A program made the position numbers and the translations under genes. Below, in pieces: positions 1-8,240 of a stretch of 64,000 nucleotides of DNA. Numbering within the stretch: the stretch's first letter is position 1; the number at the start of each line of letters is the position of its first letter. Source of the DNA: Chondromyces crocatus (GTDB taxonomy: Bacteria; Myxococcota_A; Polyangia; Polyangiales; Polyangiaceae); NCBI RefSeq assembly GCF_001189295.1, contig NZ_CP012159.1, positions 10,373,856 to 10,437,855 of the forward strand. Reading direction: 5' to 3'. The notes under the pieces are model-generated. The model worked only from the letters and a program-made list of their open reading frames with translations. It did not search any database and had not been told where the DNA came from.

Positions 1-525
1 GAGGAGCTGACCGTTCTTGCCGCGAAGCTCGTGCGCCGCATGCAACCCTTCGGCTGCGTCGGCACACATGCGAGCGGCGAGCTCCGGCGAGAGCTGTAGA
101 CCACGCTCTTCGGCACGACGCATCACCTCACGAAGCGGCTCGCCGTGGAGGTACTCCATGGCGATCCAGTAGGTGTTGTCGTCTTTACCCAGATCGAACA
201 CCTGGGCGACGTTGGCGTGATTGATGCCTGCCGCGATGCGCGCCTCGTCGAGAAACATGTCGACGAACTGGTCGTCCTCGACCAGGTGCGGGTGGATGCG
301 CTTGATCGCGACCCACTTCTGGAACCCGCCAGGACCATCCATGCGCGCGAGATGCACGCTCGCCATCCCACCGACGCCGATCTCGTCCACGACCCGGTAA
401 CGGCCAAGGAAGAACGTCCCAGGGGTCTTGTCGGAATCCTTCGAACGGGACGATGAGCTGCTGGTCGACCCGGAGCTGTTTGGTCCGCCCATACGTGCAG
501 CGGGTCGAGGCGGAGGTTGGGCCAT
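1..525 (-). CDS. Ser/Thr protein kinase, N-terminal part
   Basis: This is the first 175 residues of a Hanks-type Ser/Thr kinase; the rest runs off the left edge of the window. After a Pro/Ser-rich leader of about 37 residues comes the glycine-rich ATP loop (YRVVDEIGVGGMASVHLA), then the ATP-anchoring lysine in VAIKRIHPHL and the alphaC glutamate region (FLDEARIAAGINHANV). The hinge reads WIAMEYLHGEPL. The catalytic HRD and DFG motifs lie outside the window, so activity cannot be judged. The start is the ATG at 525; it has no clear ribosome binding site, but no upstream start keeps this frame with kinase-like sequence. Cytoplasmic signalling kinases of this kind are very numerous in myxobacteria. 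The substrate is unknown. Confidence 0.93.
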   Translation of the reverse strand, partial: MAQPPPRPAARMGGPNSSGSTSSSSSRSKDSDKTPGTFFLGRYRVVDEIGVGGMASVHLARMDGPGGFQKWVAIKRIHPHLVEDDQFVDMFLDEARIAAGINHANVAQVFDLGKDDNTYWIAMEYLHGEPLREVMRRAEERGLQLSPELAARMCADAAEGLHAAHELRGKNGQLL

Positions 526-832
526 GAGTAGGACGCTACTTTACCGCGAGAGCGCGGCACTTCGCCACGTTGTAGGGGAATTGCGTCGACAGCGGGCCGA
601 CGTTCTTCTCTCTGCAAGGCTGGCAACCCAGCAGGCGATCCCCCGATCGCGTCGCGCTCGGGTTCCCGTCGCCAGGATCACCTCGCATGATCCTCCATGG
701 AAGGAGGCCCGAACAGGCTCGGGGCATTCCAGCCCCCTTCCGGACCCCCCTCGAACGATCCCGATGATCATGGAGCGGTGGCGAGGGAGGAGTCTTGTGT
801 CCCACAGGTGGGACACTGGCGGATGGTAGACT
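526..832. other. Intergenic region upstream of the kinase
   Basis: These 307 bases separate the end of the minus-strand lipoprotein gene from the kinase start, and must hold the kinase promoter. I see no convincing coding frame. The only striking element is the perfect palindrome at 797-816, listed separately. No clear -35/-10 or -24/-12 pair could be fixed by eye. Confidence 0.5.
797..816. promoter_or_regulatory. Perfect 20-base palindrome, operator or terminator
   Basis: GTGTCCCACAGGTGGGACAC consists of two perfect 9-base inverted arms around a 2-base centre. It lies 17 bases past the stop codon of the minus-strand lipoprotein gene and about 270 bases upstream of the kinase start. A 2-base centre is too short for a good RNA hairpin loop and there is no T-run. 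A dimeric repressor site is therefore more likely than a terminator, but no regulator is identified. Confidence 0.45.
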
Positions 833-1489
833 TCAGGGGAAGGGTTGTCCGGGCTGACCCCGCTCGAAGTAAAAACGGAAGTATCCGGTGACGTGTGACT
901 GAAGCTCTTCCGGTATCGCATCCGGGGGCGCACCGACCGGGGCGTCACGGGGGTCGCCGACCCAGACGTCGAACGTCGCATCGGTGAACTTCTCGTCGGC
1001 ATTCTTCTCGTGAGGATCGCCGCTGAAGAGATCGTTGAACACGATGTGTCCGCGCACGGCATACAGCACGATGTTCTGGTTGTGACACGACTGCTGCAGG
1101 TAGAGCGACATGTGAACGAGCGACGCAGGATCTCCAGGTTCGCGCGGCGGTGCTCCTGGAGGCTGAACACCGACGGGGAGTGAGACGGGAAGCTCCACGC
1201 CGAGCATGCCGTTGCGGATGGCATCGACATCGTCGACCAGGATTCCCAGTCCGTCCGAGACCTCCTGGAGATCCGTGCCTCGCTGCAAGCGAACCAGGAG
1301 TGTCGATCGGTAGGGGACGGCGGCGAAAAAATCGGGTTGTAGGTCGTAGGTGGTGTCCCAGCACTCGCGAGCCAGCAACCGATCGCTATGAACTTTTCCT
1401 TCGCCCTGGCCCAGAGAGCACCCCTGCGCTCCGAGGGCGAGGAGCCCGCACAGGGTGAAGCTGCGCCCGACGTGGCTCGCTCGGGTCAT
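833..1489 (-). CDS. Lipoprotein of unknown function
   Basis: The 218-residue product has a basic N-terminus, a hydrophobic stretch and a lipobox (LGAQGC, Cys 24), so it should be a lipid-anchored envelope protein. The mature part is soluble, with a Pro-rich loop near residue 110 and aromatic-rich ends, and no recognised domain. The start codon overlaps the mnmA stop by 4 bases (ATGA on the minus strand), so the two are co-transcribed and probably translationally coupled. There is no evident link to tRNA modification. The function is unknown; the lipoprotein call is firm. Confidence 0.85.
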   Translation of the reverse strand: MTRASHVGRSFTLCGLLALGAQGCSLGQGEGKVHSDRLLARECWDTTYDLQPDFFAAVPYRSTLLVRLQRGTDLQEVSDGLGILVDDVDAIRNGMLGVELPVSLPVGVQPPGAPPREPGDPASLVHMSLYLQQSCHNQNIVLYAVRGHIVFNDLFSGDPHEKNADEKFTDATFDVWVGDPRDAPVGAPPDAIPEELQSHVTGYFRFYFERGQPGQPFP

Positions 1490-2637
1490 GGCGCCACCTC
1501 AAGGGGACTCATGGGCGCTTCCGCCGCTCGAGACTGGGGCGACGAAGGAAGGGAAGCCTCTATCGTTCCGCCACCGAGCACCCGATCGCCTCGATAAGCG
1601 ACGGCCACTTGCCCCGGGGAGACCGCCCGGACCGGCGACACGAACCGGACCACGAAGGAGGCTTCTCCCATTGGATCGACATGGCGCTCGATCACGGCTG
1701 GGGCGCCATCGTGCCGCGCGCGAACACGCACCTCGGCCTGGAGAGGAAACACCACATCGTCATCCCACACGGTGTCCTTCAGTGTGGCACCGCCCGCATG
1801 CAGCGCCGTCTCGTCACCGAGATGAACCGTCGCGGCCGTGGCATCCAGACCAACCACGAACGCGGGTCGACCCAGCGCCACCCCGAGCCCCTTGCGCTGT
1901 CCGACGGTGAAAGCATGGACCCCATGATGCTGTCCCACCACGCGCCCATCACGATCCACGATGGGGCCAGGGCGAATCCGAGCATTCGCACGCTCGGCGA
2001 CGAAGGCGTCGTAACGCCCCGTGGGGACGAAGCAGAGCTCCTGGCTCTCGCCCTTGTGAGCACCAGCCAGCCGTCGCGTGATGGCCTCCGCTCGGACCTC
2101 CTCCTTGGTGGAGTCACCGAGCGGCAGGATCAAGCGATCGAGTTCGGACGCTCGGAGCATGTGGAGGAAGTAGCTCTGGTCCTTGTGACGATCCCGACCG
2201 CGGTAAAGTCTGGCGGTCCCCCCTTCACGGACCACCCTCGCATAATGCCCCGTGGCAATCGCCGCCGCGCCGAGGCGATCGGCTAGCGTGAAGAGTTCAC
2301 GAATTTTCACCGAGCGGTTGCACGATACGCAGGGACTCGGCGTGCGCCCCTCCAGGTAGGCGTCGACGAAGGGAGCGACGACATGCTCTTGGAAGAGTTC
2401 GCGGCGGTCGAAAGTGTAATGCGGGATGCCCAGCATGTCGGTCACCCGCCGGGCATCATGCTGGTCCTCGGGCGCACAGCAGCGACCCTTCACCCCATCG
2501 TCAGGATAGTCCCAGAGGTGCAATGTCACGCCGACGACATCGTGCCCGGCGTCGCAAAGGCGTGCAGCCGCCACGGAGGAGTCCACTCCCCCGCTCATCG
2601 CAACCAGGACTCGATTCTTGCCAGTCAGAGCACCCAT
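1486..2637 (-). CDS. mnmA: tRNA-specific 2-thiouridylase MnmA
   Basis: MnmA places sulfur at C2 of the wobble uridine in tRNA-Lys, tRNA-Glu and tRNA-Gln, using ATP and a persulfide relay. The 383-residue protein shows the N-terminal PP-loop ATPase motif SGGVDSS (about residues 15-21). It also has the first catalytic Cys in CVSCNRSVK, ATGHYARV, DQSYFL, and the second Cys in SQELCFVPTGRY. The C-terminal part has the usual beta-barrel signature (HAFTVGQRKGLGVA). The start is the ATG at 2637, directly before the PP-loop strand; the open frame continues upstream but without family similarity. A tail of about 20 residues goes beyond the family norm of about 360. It forms an operon with the overlapping lipoprotein gene. 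Confidence 0.97.
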   Translation of the reverse strand: MGALTGKNRVLVAMSGGVDSSVAAARLCDAGHDVVGVTLHLWDYPDDGVKGRCCAPEDQHDARRVTDMLGIPHYTFDRRELFQEHVVAPFVDAYLEGRTPSPCVSCNRSVKIRELFTLADRLGAAAIATGHYARVVREGGTARLYRGRDRHKDQSYFLHMLRASELDRLILPLGDSTKEEVRAEAITRRLAGAHKGESQELCFVPTGRYDAFVAERANARIRPGPIVDRDGRVVGQHHGVHAFTVGQRKGLGVALGRPAFVVGLDATAATVHLGDETALHAGGATLKDTVWDDDVVFPLQAEVRVRARHDGAPAVIERHVDPMGEASFVVRFVSPVRAVSPGQVAVAYRGDRVLGGGTIEASLPSSPQSRAAEAPMSPLEVAP

Positions 2638-2818
2638 CGTTTCCCCTGTTATAGCCGAAGCCTCGGTGAGGGGGCGACCTGACAACCTCGGTTTGCGCCG
2701 CCCAGCAAGAGTCCACTGGTCGAGCATGGAGGCGTTGTGCCCGCTCTTGCGGAGCAAGCGCCCAGGTCGCGGATCCACCTTGGCCTCCCCCGAGGGCCAC
2801 GTGTACCTTCGTCTGCCC

Positions 2819-3958
2819 ATGCCGAGCGGCGTCGTGCTCGTGATCGAGGACGATGAGTGGGTTGCACGCCTGCTCGCAACGGCGATCCGTGACGCGGGGT
2901 ATGAGGTCGCCGTACGCGAGACTGCAGAGGACGGTCTCTCCGCAGCCTGCGCACTCGAACCCGAGGCGATCGTCTGCGACATCGATCTCCCCGACCACGA
3001 TGGTTACTGGGTCGCGCGGGGGGTACGCATGCACCCTTCACGGGTCTCGGTCACGCCGTTTCTCTTTCTCTCCAGCCTGGATGACCAGGAGTCACGCCTG
3101 CAGGGGTTTCACGTGGGCGCCGACGTCTACATGACCAAGCCCTTCCGGGTGAACGAGGTCGTCGCTCAGATCGGAGCCCTCGTCCAGATGGCCTCGCGTC
3201 TACGCCACCGGCGCGAGAGCCTGCTCTCCATCCCGCCAGCGGTCGAGCAGACGGCCATCGAGGGAGATCTCAGCCAGATGTCGGTCGCGACGGTCCTCAC
3301 CGTGCTGGAGATGGAGCGGCGCACCGGACTCTTCGAGGTGACGAGCAAGAAGCGCCGCGCGCACCTCGAGCTTGCCGAGGGCACGCTGGCGAGGGGCACC
3401 GTGGGAGCGCTCCGGGTGCCCCCACTCTCCGTGCTGCGCAACATGCTCGCGTGGCGAGTGGGGCGCTTCTCGTTCCATCCGGCCGATGTGGAGCCGCCGT
3501 CCGAACGGCGCACCATCGCGGCTTACCTGCTCGAAGCGACGCGGCTCGAGGACGAGAGCGCTCGCGCGGACCTCGATTTGCCACCCTCACGGCGCAGACC
3601 CGAACCGAAGTTCGGGACCACTGCACTGGGAGGCCCGCCACCTTCGCCCGAAGATTTTTCCCCCCCCTCGTCACGTGGCCTGCGCCCGGGCACAGCGCTG
3701 ACTCTCTCCGACGACGGGGCCGCGTCGTTCGAGTTGCTGCTCGACCTCGAATCAGCTCCTCCCTCCGGGCCGAAGAGTTCGAGTCGTCGCGGAGGCCCTC
3801 CCCCTTCGCTGCGCTCTCTGGCCCGGGCAGCAGGGGTCCCGATGCCCTCTTCCCGCGGCTACTCGGCGGGCTCGCCCCCGCTGCCACCGCCCCTGGTCCC
3901 CCCACGTCCAGCGCCACGGCTGCCCCCGAGGCCCGACGGCAACGTGAAGAAGCGATGA
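2819..3958 (+). CDS. Response regulator with receiver and DUF4388 domains
   Basis: Residues 1-120 form a CheY-like receiver: acidic pocket E10/D11/D12, phospho-acceptor D54 (IVCDIDLPDHDG), a Ser pair at 85-86 in the Thr position, and K107 in MTKPF. Residues of about 145-225 match DUF4388 (PATAN), starting IEGDLSQMSVATVLTVLEM; this domain is common in myxobacterial and cyanobacterial regulators and is thought to mediate protein contacts. The last 140 residues are Pro/Ser-rich and probably disordered. There is no DNA-binding domain, so output is likely through protein interaction. The ATG at 2819 begins the receiver exactly. No histidine kinase is adjacent, so it is an orphan. Its stop lies one base from that of the convergent protease gene. 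Confidence 0.9.
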   Translation: MPSGVVLVIEDDEWVARLLATAIRDAGYEVAVRETAEDGLSAACALEPEAIVCDIDLPDHDGYWVARGVRMHPSRVSVTPFLFLSSLDDQESRLQGFHVGADVYMTKPFRVNEVVAQIGALVQMASRLRHRRESLLSIPPAVEQTAIEGDLSQMSVATVLTVLEMERRTGLFEVTSKKRRAHLELAEGTLARGTVGALRVPPLSVLRNMLAWRVGRFSFHPADVEPPSERRTIAAYLLEATRLEDESARADLDLPPSRRRPEPKFGTTALGGPPPSPEDFSPPSSRGLRPGTALTLSDDGAASFELLLDLESAPPSGPKSSSRRGGPPPSLRSLARAAGVPMPSSRGYSAGSPPLPPPLVPPRPAPRLPPRPDGNVKKR

Positions 3959-3959
3959 T

Positions 3960-4565
3960 TCACGCCGGATGCCCCTCGGGTGCCCCTGGATCATAGGCGC
4001 GCAGGTAGCTGAGGTTCACTGCGTTCACGACGGCGTGCGCGAGCACAGGTCCCAGAAGGGACCCCGTCAGAGCGAAGATCGCGCCGAAGCCCGCGCCCGC
4101 AAGCGTCGCCCAGGCAATCCAGACCCACCGACTGGGTCCCTTGATCTGGTGCGCCACACCAAAGACGACGGCGCTCAGCCCGACGCCCAGGAGGGGGGTC
4201 GCGAGCCCTCTGAAAAGAAGCTCTTCACCCAGGCTCGACAGGACGGCAAGCAGCAGGATCTGCCCCGCCGAAAGCTCCCGAGCCACGGGCCGGAGGTCTT
4301 CGTGGAGCTGCCGAGCCCAGCGGAATCGAGGTACTGCCGCCCGCGTCGTCACGATGATCACCAGCGCAAGTGCCAGCCCCAGCGCAACACTGCTGCCCAC
4401 GGCAGCAAGGCTGCTCAGCGCTGCCCACGGCTGCGGGTGTTCCCAGGGAACCCCGTCCCGAAGGATCAGGGCCAGGGCGATCGCGAAAGCCGACAGCACC
4501 GCGTATCCACCAGCTACTTGCAGGGTCGCGGTCGACCGAGTGGTTTGCGACCACCGCCCACGCAT
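3960..4565 (-). CDS. CPBP family intramembrane metalloprotease
   Basis: This 201-residue membrane protein has about five or six hydrophobic segments and the CPBP (Abi/CAAX protease) signatures. These are EELLFRG (glutamate pair and Arg), the metal-binding His in VFGVAHQIKG, and HAVVNAVNL near the C-terminus. Family members cleave within or near membranes or process peptides; the substrate here is unknown. The ATG at 4565 is chosen because an AGGA motif lies 7 bases upstream. The ATG at 4583 in the same frame has no such site. It sits alone between a convergent response regulator and the divergent purQ. Confidence 0.9.
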   Translation of the reverse strand: MRGRWSQTTRSTATLQVAGGYAVLSAFAIALALILRDGVPWEHPQPWAALSSLAAVGSSVALGLALALVIIVTTRAAVPRFRWARQLHEDLRPVARELSAGQILLLAVLSSLGEELLFRGLATPLLGVGLSAVVFGVAHQIKGPSRWVWIAWATLAGAGFGAIFALTGSLLGPVLAHAVVNAVNLSYLRAYDPGAPEGHPA

Positions 4566-4694
4566 GACGCCATCCTGGCACATCGGGTCGACACCGTGAA
4601 GCCGCTCGGGTGAACCGGGTGGCACGGCCTGCTCGACGGCACCCTTCTCGACCCACTGGCCGTGGAGGGACAACCGGGCTACGTCGATCGCGAG

Positions 4695-5441
4695 ATGCAC
4701 GCGACCGTCATCCTGTTCCCTGGCTCCAACGCCGACGCCGAGATGGTCCGCACGCTGCGCGACGTCCTTCAAGTTCGGACATCGATCGCCTGGCATCGTG
4801 ATGCCGAGCTGCCGCCCGGTACAGACCTTTGCGCCATCCCCGGCGGCTTTTCTTATGGTGACTACCTACGCGCTGGAGCAATCGCTCGCTGCAGCCCCAT
4901 TGTGGCAGCCATCCGGCGGCACGCAGAGCGTGGAGGACTGGTCCTGGGGGTCTGCAACGGGTTCCAGATCCTCACGGAGGTGGGCCTCCTGCCTGGGGCG
5001 CTCACCCGCAACGCACACCTCCGCTTCGAGTGCCGCGATGTCTTCGTGACGCCACAGGCAGAGGGCCCCTTCACCACGGGTCTACCGCGGGTGCTTCGAC
5101 TGCCCGTGGCACACGCCGAGGGGCGCTACCAGGCCAGCCCTGAAACGTTGCTTTCGCTCGAAGCCAGCTGCTCTGTCGCCTTCCAGTACTGTGACGAGGA
5201 AGGACGAGTTGCGAGAACTCCCGATGAGGAATGCTGGACCGAGACGAATCCCAATGGCTCGATGTTGAGCATTGCTGGCGTTGTCGGAGGACCTGGCCGA
5301 AACGTGCTCGGCCTGATGCCCCACCCGGAGCGCATGAGCGAGGCGTTCCAAGGGAGAGCGGATGGACGCAGCTTGTTTGAAGCAGCGCTGCGCAGCGCCG
5401 TGGTCACGGCGAAGCCAGGGCAGGTTGCGGGTCTCGCATGA
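4695..5441 (+). CDS. purQ: Phosphoribosylformylglycinamidine synthase, glutaminase subunit PurQ
   Basis: PurQ hydrolyses glutamine and passes ammonia to PurL in the fourth step of purine synthesis. The 248-residue product is a class I amidotransferase: oxyanion region PGGFSYGDYLRAGAIA, nucleophile Cys 87 in GVCNGFQ, and the His 210/Glu 212 pair in LMPHPERM. It is somewhat longer than the small PurQ of purSQL systems (about 225 residues). No purS or purL is adjacent. The start at ATG 4695 directly precedes the first beta strand (MHATVILFPGSNAD). It overlaps the next gene by 4 bases, so it heads a four-gene run. Confidence 0.95.
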   Translation: MHATVILFPGSNADAEMVRTLRDVLQVRTSIAWHRDAELPPGTDLCAIPGGFSYGDYLRAGAIARCSPIVAAIRRHAERGGLVLGVCNGFQILTEVGLLPGALTRNAHLRFECRDVFVTPQAEGPFTTGLPRVLRLPVAHAEGRYQASPETLLSLEASCSVAFQYCDEEGRVARTPDEECWTETNPNGSMLSIAGVVGGPGRNVLGLMPHPERMSEAFQGRADGRSLFEAALRSAVVTAKPGQVAGLA

Positions 5442-6262
5442 ACAACCCGAACATCGCGGCGAACCCACACTGCAGCGCCTGTGGGGCAGATGTGGCACTG
5501 CAAGCGGAACGCTGCCCTCGCTGTGGCACCAGCCAGCGGCAGGACGTGTGCCCACATTGCGCTGCAACCTCGGGCGTCACACGGGATACCGAGCTGCGCT
5601 TCCGCTGCGATGTCTGCGGAGGCCCGCGGGTGCCCCCGTCCCCTGGAGGGCTTCCCCGCTCGGGTCGTGAAGCCACCGCGCTCCAGCGGGCTCAGACGGC
5701 GGTCTCTGGCCGTAGCCTCTGGCGGATCGCTTCGGTGGTCGGCGGACTGATGCTCGGCTTCGCGTTTCTTGTCCTCACCTTGTTCCTGCTCATCAGTGGC
5801 GCGAGCACGGGCTTGTTCGTCGCGGGAGCGCTCACCATTGTCCCGCTCGTCATGTTCATGCTCTGGGCCATGGCCCGGGCGCGCGCTCGAGGCCGTGAGA
5901 TCGCCCCCTCTCTGGACGCTGCATGGCTCGCCGCTGCAACGGATGTCGCAGCGCAGAGCCAGCAGGCATTGACCAGCCGTGAGCTCTCCGCGGCCCTGAG
6001 CATCGGGGACGCACAGGCAGAAGAGTTGCTGGCCCTTCTCGAGGTGAACGATGTCGTGCGCGGGACGGTGACGCAGGACGGGAACATGGTGTACTCCCAG
6101 CGCCTCCGCGTGGGACCTGCTCCGGCCACCGCAAACCAGACGACCGCTGGGGCAGAGCCGTCAGCGCTCGCTGCCGCGGCCGAAGAGGAAGCGCTCGCGC
6201 TGGAGGAAGCGACCCTGGGCACGCGAGGTCTGGAGATCGATGTCGACACCGCAAAAAAGTGA
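5438..6262 (+). CDS. Zinc-ribbon membrane protein of unknown function
   Basis: The 274-residue protein starts with four CxxC pairs (Cys 12/15, 26/29, 38/41, 57/60), which should form two zinc ribbons. Two transmembrane segments follow at about 98-119 and 123-146, joined by a short loop. The soluble C-terminal part contains a winged-helix-like stretch (TSRELSAALSIGDAQAEELL) and ends in an Ala/Glu-rich tail. This suggests a membrane-tethered protein with a small helix-turn-helix-like module, but no specific function is recognised. It overlaps purQ by 4 bases and the methylase-like gene by 23 bases, so it is translated as part of that operon. Confidence 0.85.
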   Translation: MNNPNIAANPHCSACGADVALQAERCPRCGTSQRQDVCPHCAATSGVTRDTELRFRCDVCGGPRVPPSPGGLPRSGREATALQRAQTAVSGRSLWRIASVVGGLMLGFAFLVLTLFLLISGASTGLFVAGALTIVPLVMFMLWAMARARARGREIAPSLDAAWLAAATDVAAQSQQALTSRELSAALSIGDAQAEELLALLEVNDVVRGTVTQDGNMVYSQRLRVGPAPATANQTTAGAEPSALAAAAEEEALALEEATLGTRGLEIDVDTAKK

Positions 6263-7559
6263 ACGCCGTGACCGGCGTGCGCTGACCCACGTAGGCGGAC
6301 CGACGCGCCTGACCGGAGATCCGGACACCGCCACGAAGCTCGCTGATGCGCTCGACGTCGAGGGCGCCCTGACCGCGGAGGAGGCCGCCCGTGCCCATGT
6401 GCACGGTTTCCATAGCTATCCGGCGCGGATGCATCCTTCCACGGCGCGACGCCTCGTGGAGCAGCTATCCCCTCCCACCGCTCGGGTTCTGGATCCCTTC
6501 TGCGGAAGTGGCACGGTGCTCGTCGAAGCCAGGCTCGCGGGGCGCAGGGCCATCGGGGTCGACGCGAACCCACTCGCGGTGCGCCTCGCTCACCTCAAAT
6601 CACGCGGCATGCGCGCTGCGGAACGCGAACGTTTGCTCACTGCAGCCAAGGAGGTCGCGAGCCTCGCCGACACGCGACGGCGCGCTCGCAGCGGCGCCAG
6701 CCGCCGATACGGGCCAGAGGACATGGCGCTCTTCGATGCGCACGTACTCTTCGAGCTCGACGGCCTCCGTGTGGGCCTCGACGAGCTCGGAGACGCAGCC
6801 GCACGGGCGGATCTCGAGCTGGTCCTTTCGTCGATCCTCACCAAGGTGAGCCGTCGCGCCGCGGACACGGCAGCGCACGAGCAGCCCCGGAGGATTGCTG
6901 CGGGTTATCCAGCCCGCCTGTTCCTTCGGAAGGCGGAGGAGTTGGCACGCCGTCTGGCCGAGGTGCAACCCGCCCTCTCGGCAGCGCCAGCGGCCACCGC
7001 CGAGGCAGGCGATGCACGAGTTCTCTTCGGCATTGCCCCCGGTTCCATCGATCTCATCGTCACCTCCCCCCCCTACCCTGGCGTATACGACTACGTCGCT
7101 CATCACGAGGCCCGGCTCCGCTGGCTCCGGCTCCCGCGAGAGCGGTTCGAAGAAGCGGAGATCGGCGCGCGCCGCCGGCTAGAACGCCTCGGCCCAGAAG
7201 AAGGACTCTCCCACTGGCACAAGGAGATCGGTGCGGTCCTCGCGGCGATGGCACGCGTTCTTCGACCGGACGGGAGTGCAGTCCTCCTTCTGGCCGACAG
7301 CGTACTCGCAGGAGAGCCCGTATACGCGCTCGACGCGATTCATGACGTGGCGACTCCCGCAGGGCTCGTGGTCCGAGCGGCCGCCTCCCAGGAGCGCCCG
7401 CATTTTCATGGCCCTACCATGCGCGCCTTCTCACGAGCCCCCCGGGAAGAACACGCCATCCTCTTGGCTCATTCGCCTGCCGCTTCCCCCCAGATCCGCA
7501 GGAAATTGCCCCCAGGCAGAGGTCATGTGGCAGGGTCTCGACGACCCGGCAAACCATGA
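6240..7559 (+). CDS. DNA methylase-like SAM-dependent methyltransferase
   Basis: The 439-residue protein carries the SAM-binding motif LDPFCGSGTVLVEA (about residues 84-97) and, much later, the catalytic motif TSPPYPGVYDY (about 274-284) of amino-methyltransferases. The N-terminal HGFHSYPARMHP stretch is typical of a group annotated as DNA methylases related to the N4/N6 or TRM11-like families. Motif I precedes motif IV, the order of the alpha/gamma classes rather than beta. No restriction enzyme is adjacent, so it is an orphan DNA- or RNA-modifying enzyme. The ATG at 6240 has GGAG just upstream and overlaps the preceding gene. Its end overlaps the next lipoprotein gene by 4 bases. The target base is unknown. 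Confidence 0.85.
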   Translation: MSTPQKSERRDRRALTHVGGPTRLTGDPDTATKLADALDVEGALTAEEAARAHVHGFHSYPARMHPSTARRLVEQLSPPTARVLDPFCGSGTVLVEARLAGRRAIGVDANPLAVRLAHLKSRGMRAAERERLLTAAKEVASLADTRRRARSGASRRYGPEDMALFDAHVLFELDGLRVGLDELGDAAARADLELVLSSILTKVSRRAADTAAHEQPRRIAAGYPARLFLRKAEELARRLAEVQPALSAAPAATAEAGDARVLFGIAPGSIDLIVTSPPYPGVYDYVAHHEARLRWLRLPRERFEEAEIGARRRLERLGPEEGLSHWHKEIGAVLAAMARVLRPDGSAVLLLADSVLAGEPVYALDAIHDVATPAGLVVRAAASQERPHFHGPTMRAFSRAPREEHAILLAHSPAASPQIRRKLPPGRGHVAGSRRPGKP

Positions 7560-7873
7560 AGGCTCTTTTTCTTTTCCTTGGGCTCTCGGCGCCTCTCCTC
7601 GTCACGGCGGCCTGTGGGCGTGGAGGCGAAGGACCAGCCAGCCACGACAAGACGGGCGCCCCTCCGTGTGACGCTTACGTCGCTCGCCTCGAAGCCTGCT
7701 CGGCCAGCGCGCCGGCCGAACTTCGCGAAGCCCATGCCGCTGCCATTCGAGAGGCACGGGATCGCTTCGAGCAGAAGGTCGAGCTGGCGGAGACAGATCC
7801 CGAGCGCCTCCCCCTCGAGGAGACCTGCAAGCAGCTCACTGACTCACTCTCCGAGCGGGCGGGTTGCCCCTGA
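7556..7873 (+). CDS. Small lipoprotein
   Basis: This 105-residue protein has a signal peptide ending in a lipobox-like LVTAAC (Cys 20). The mature domain is helical, with paired Cys residues (38, 48, 91, 104) that could form disulfides in the envelope. No family is recognised. The start codon overlaps the methylase-like gene by 4 bases, so it is the last gene of the purQ run. Confidence 0.8.
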   Translation: MKALFLFLGLSAPLLVTAACGRGGEGPASHDKTGAPPCDAYVARLEACSASAPAELREAHAAAIREARDRFEQKVELAETDPERLPLEETCKQLTDSLSERAGCP

Positions 7874-7900
7874 TCCCAGCTGACGCGCTAACCTCCGCCC

Positions 7901-8206
7901 GTGCCTACCATCTCCTTCGAAGCCAGCTCGCTCGGCCCTGCACTCTCCGTCGATGGTGAGGGTGCGTTGATCGACATTTGCGACTCAGAGAACGCGCCGG
8001 TCGGTTTCTCCTGCCGTGCCGCAGCATGCGCGACTTGCCAGATCGAAATCCTCGCAGGTGCAGAGCACCTCGAATCACCTGGCCCCGACGAGAAGGAGCT
8101 GCTCTCGATGCTCGGCGCAACAGAGACCGAGCGCCTCGCGTGTCAGGCGGTCGTCCGCCGTGGCCCAGGGCTCATCCGCATTCGCTGGGTCGGCGACGGC
8201 ATGTGA
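7901..8206 (+). CDS. 2Fe-2S ferredoxin
   Basis: This is a 101-residue plant/adrenodoxin-type ferredoxin, an electron carrier. The cluster ligands are Cys 38, 43, 46 and 81, in the pattern CRAAACATC followed by LACQAVV. The start is a GTG at 7901, giving MPTISFEA, the usual first strand. It lies 27 bases after the small lipoprotein gene and may share its transcript. No reductase or oxygenase partner is close by, so the electron donor and acceptor are unknown. Confidence 0.92.
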   Translation: MPTISFEASSLGPALSVDGEGALIDICDSENAPVGFSCRAAACATCQIEILAGAEHLESPGPDEKELLSMLGATETERLACQAVVRRGPGLIRIRWVGDGM

Positions 8207-8240
8207 CGAGCATGCCATTGCCGCATGCTCACGCTCGCGC

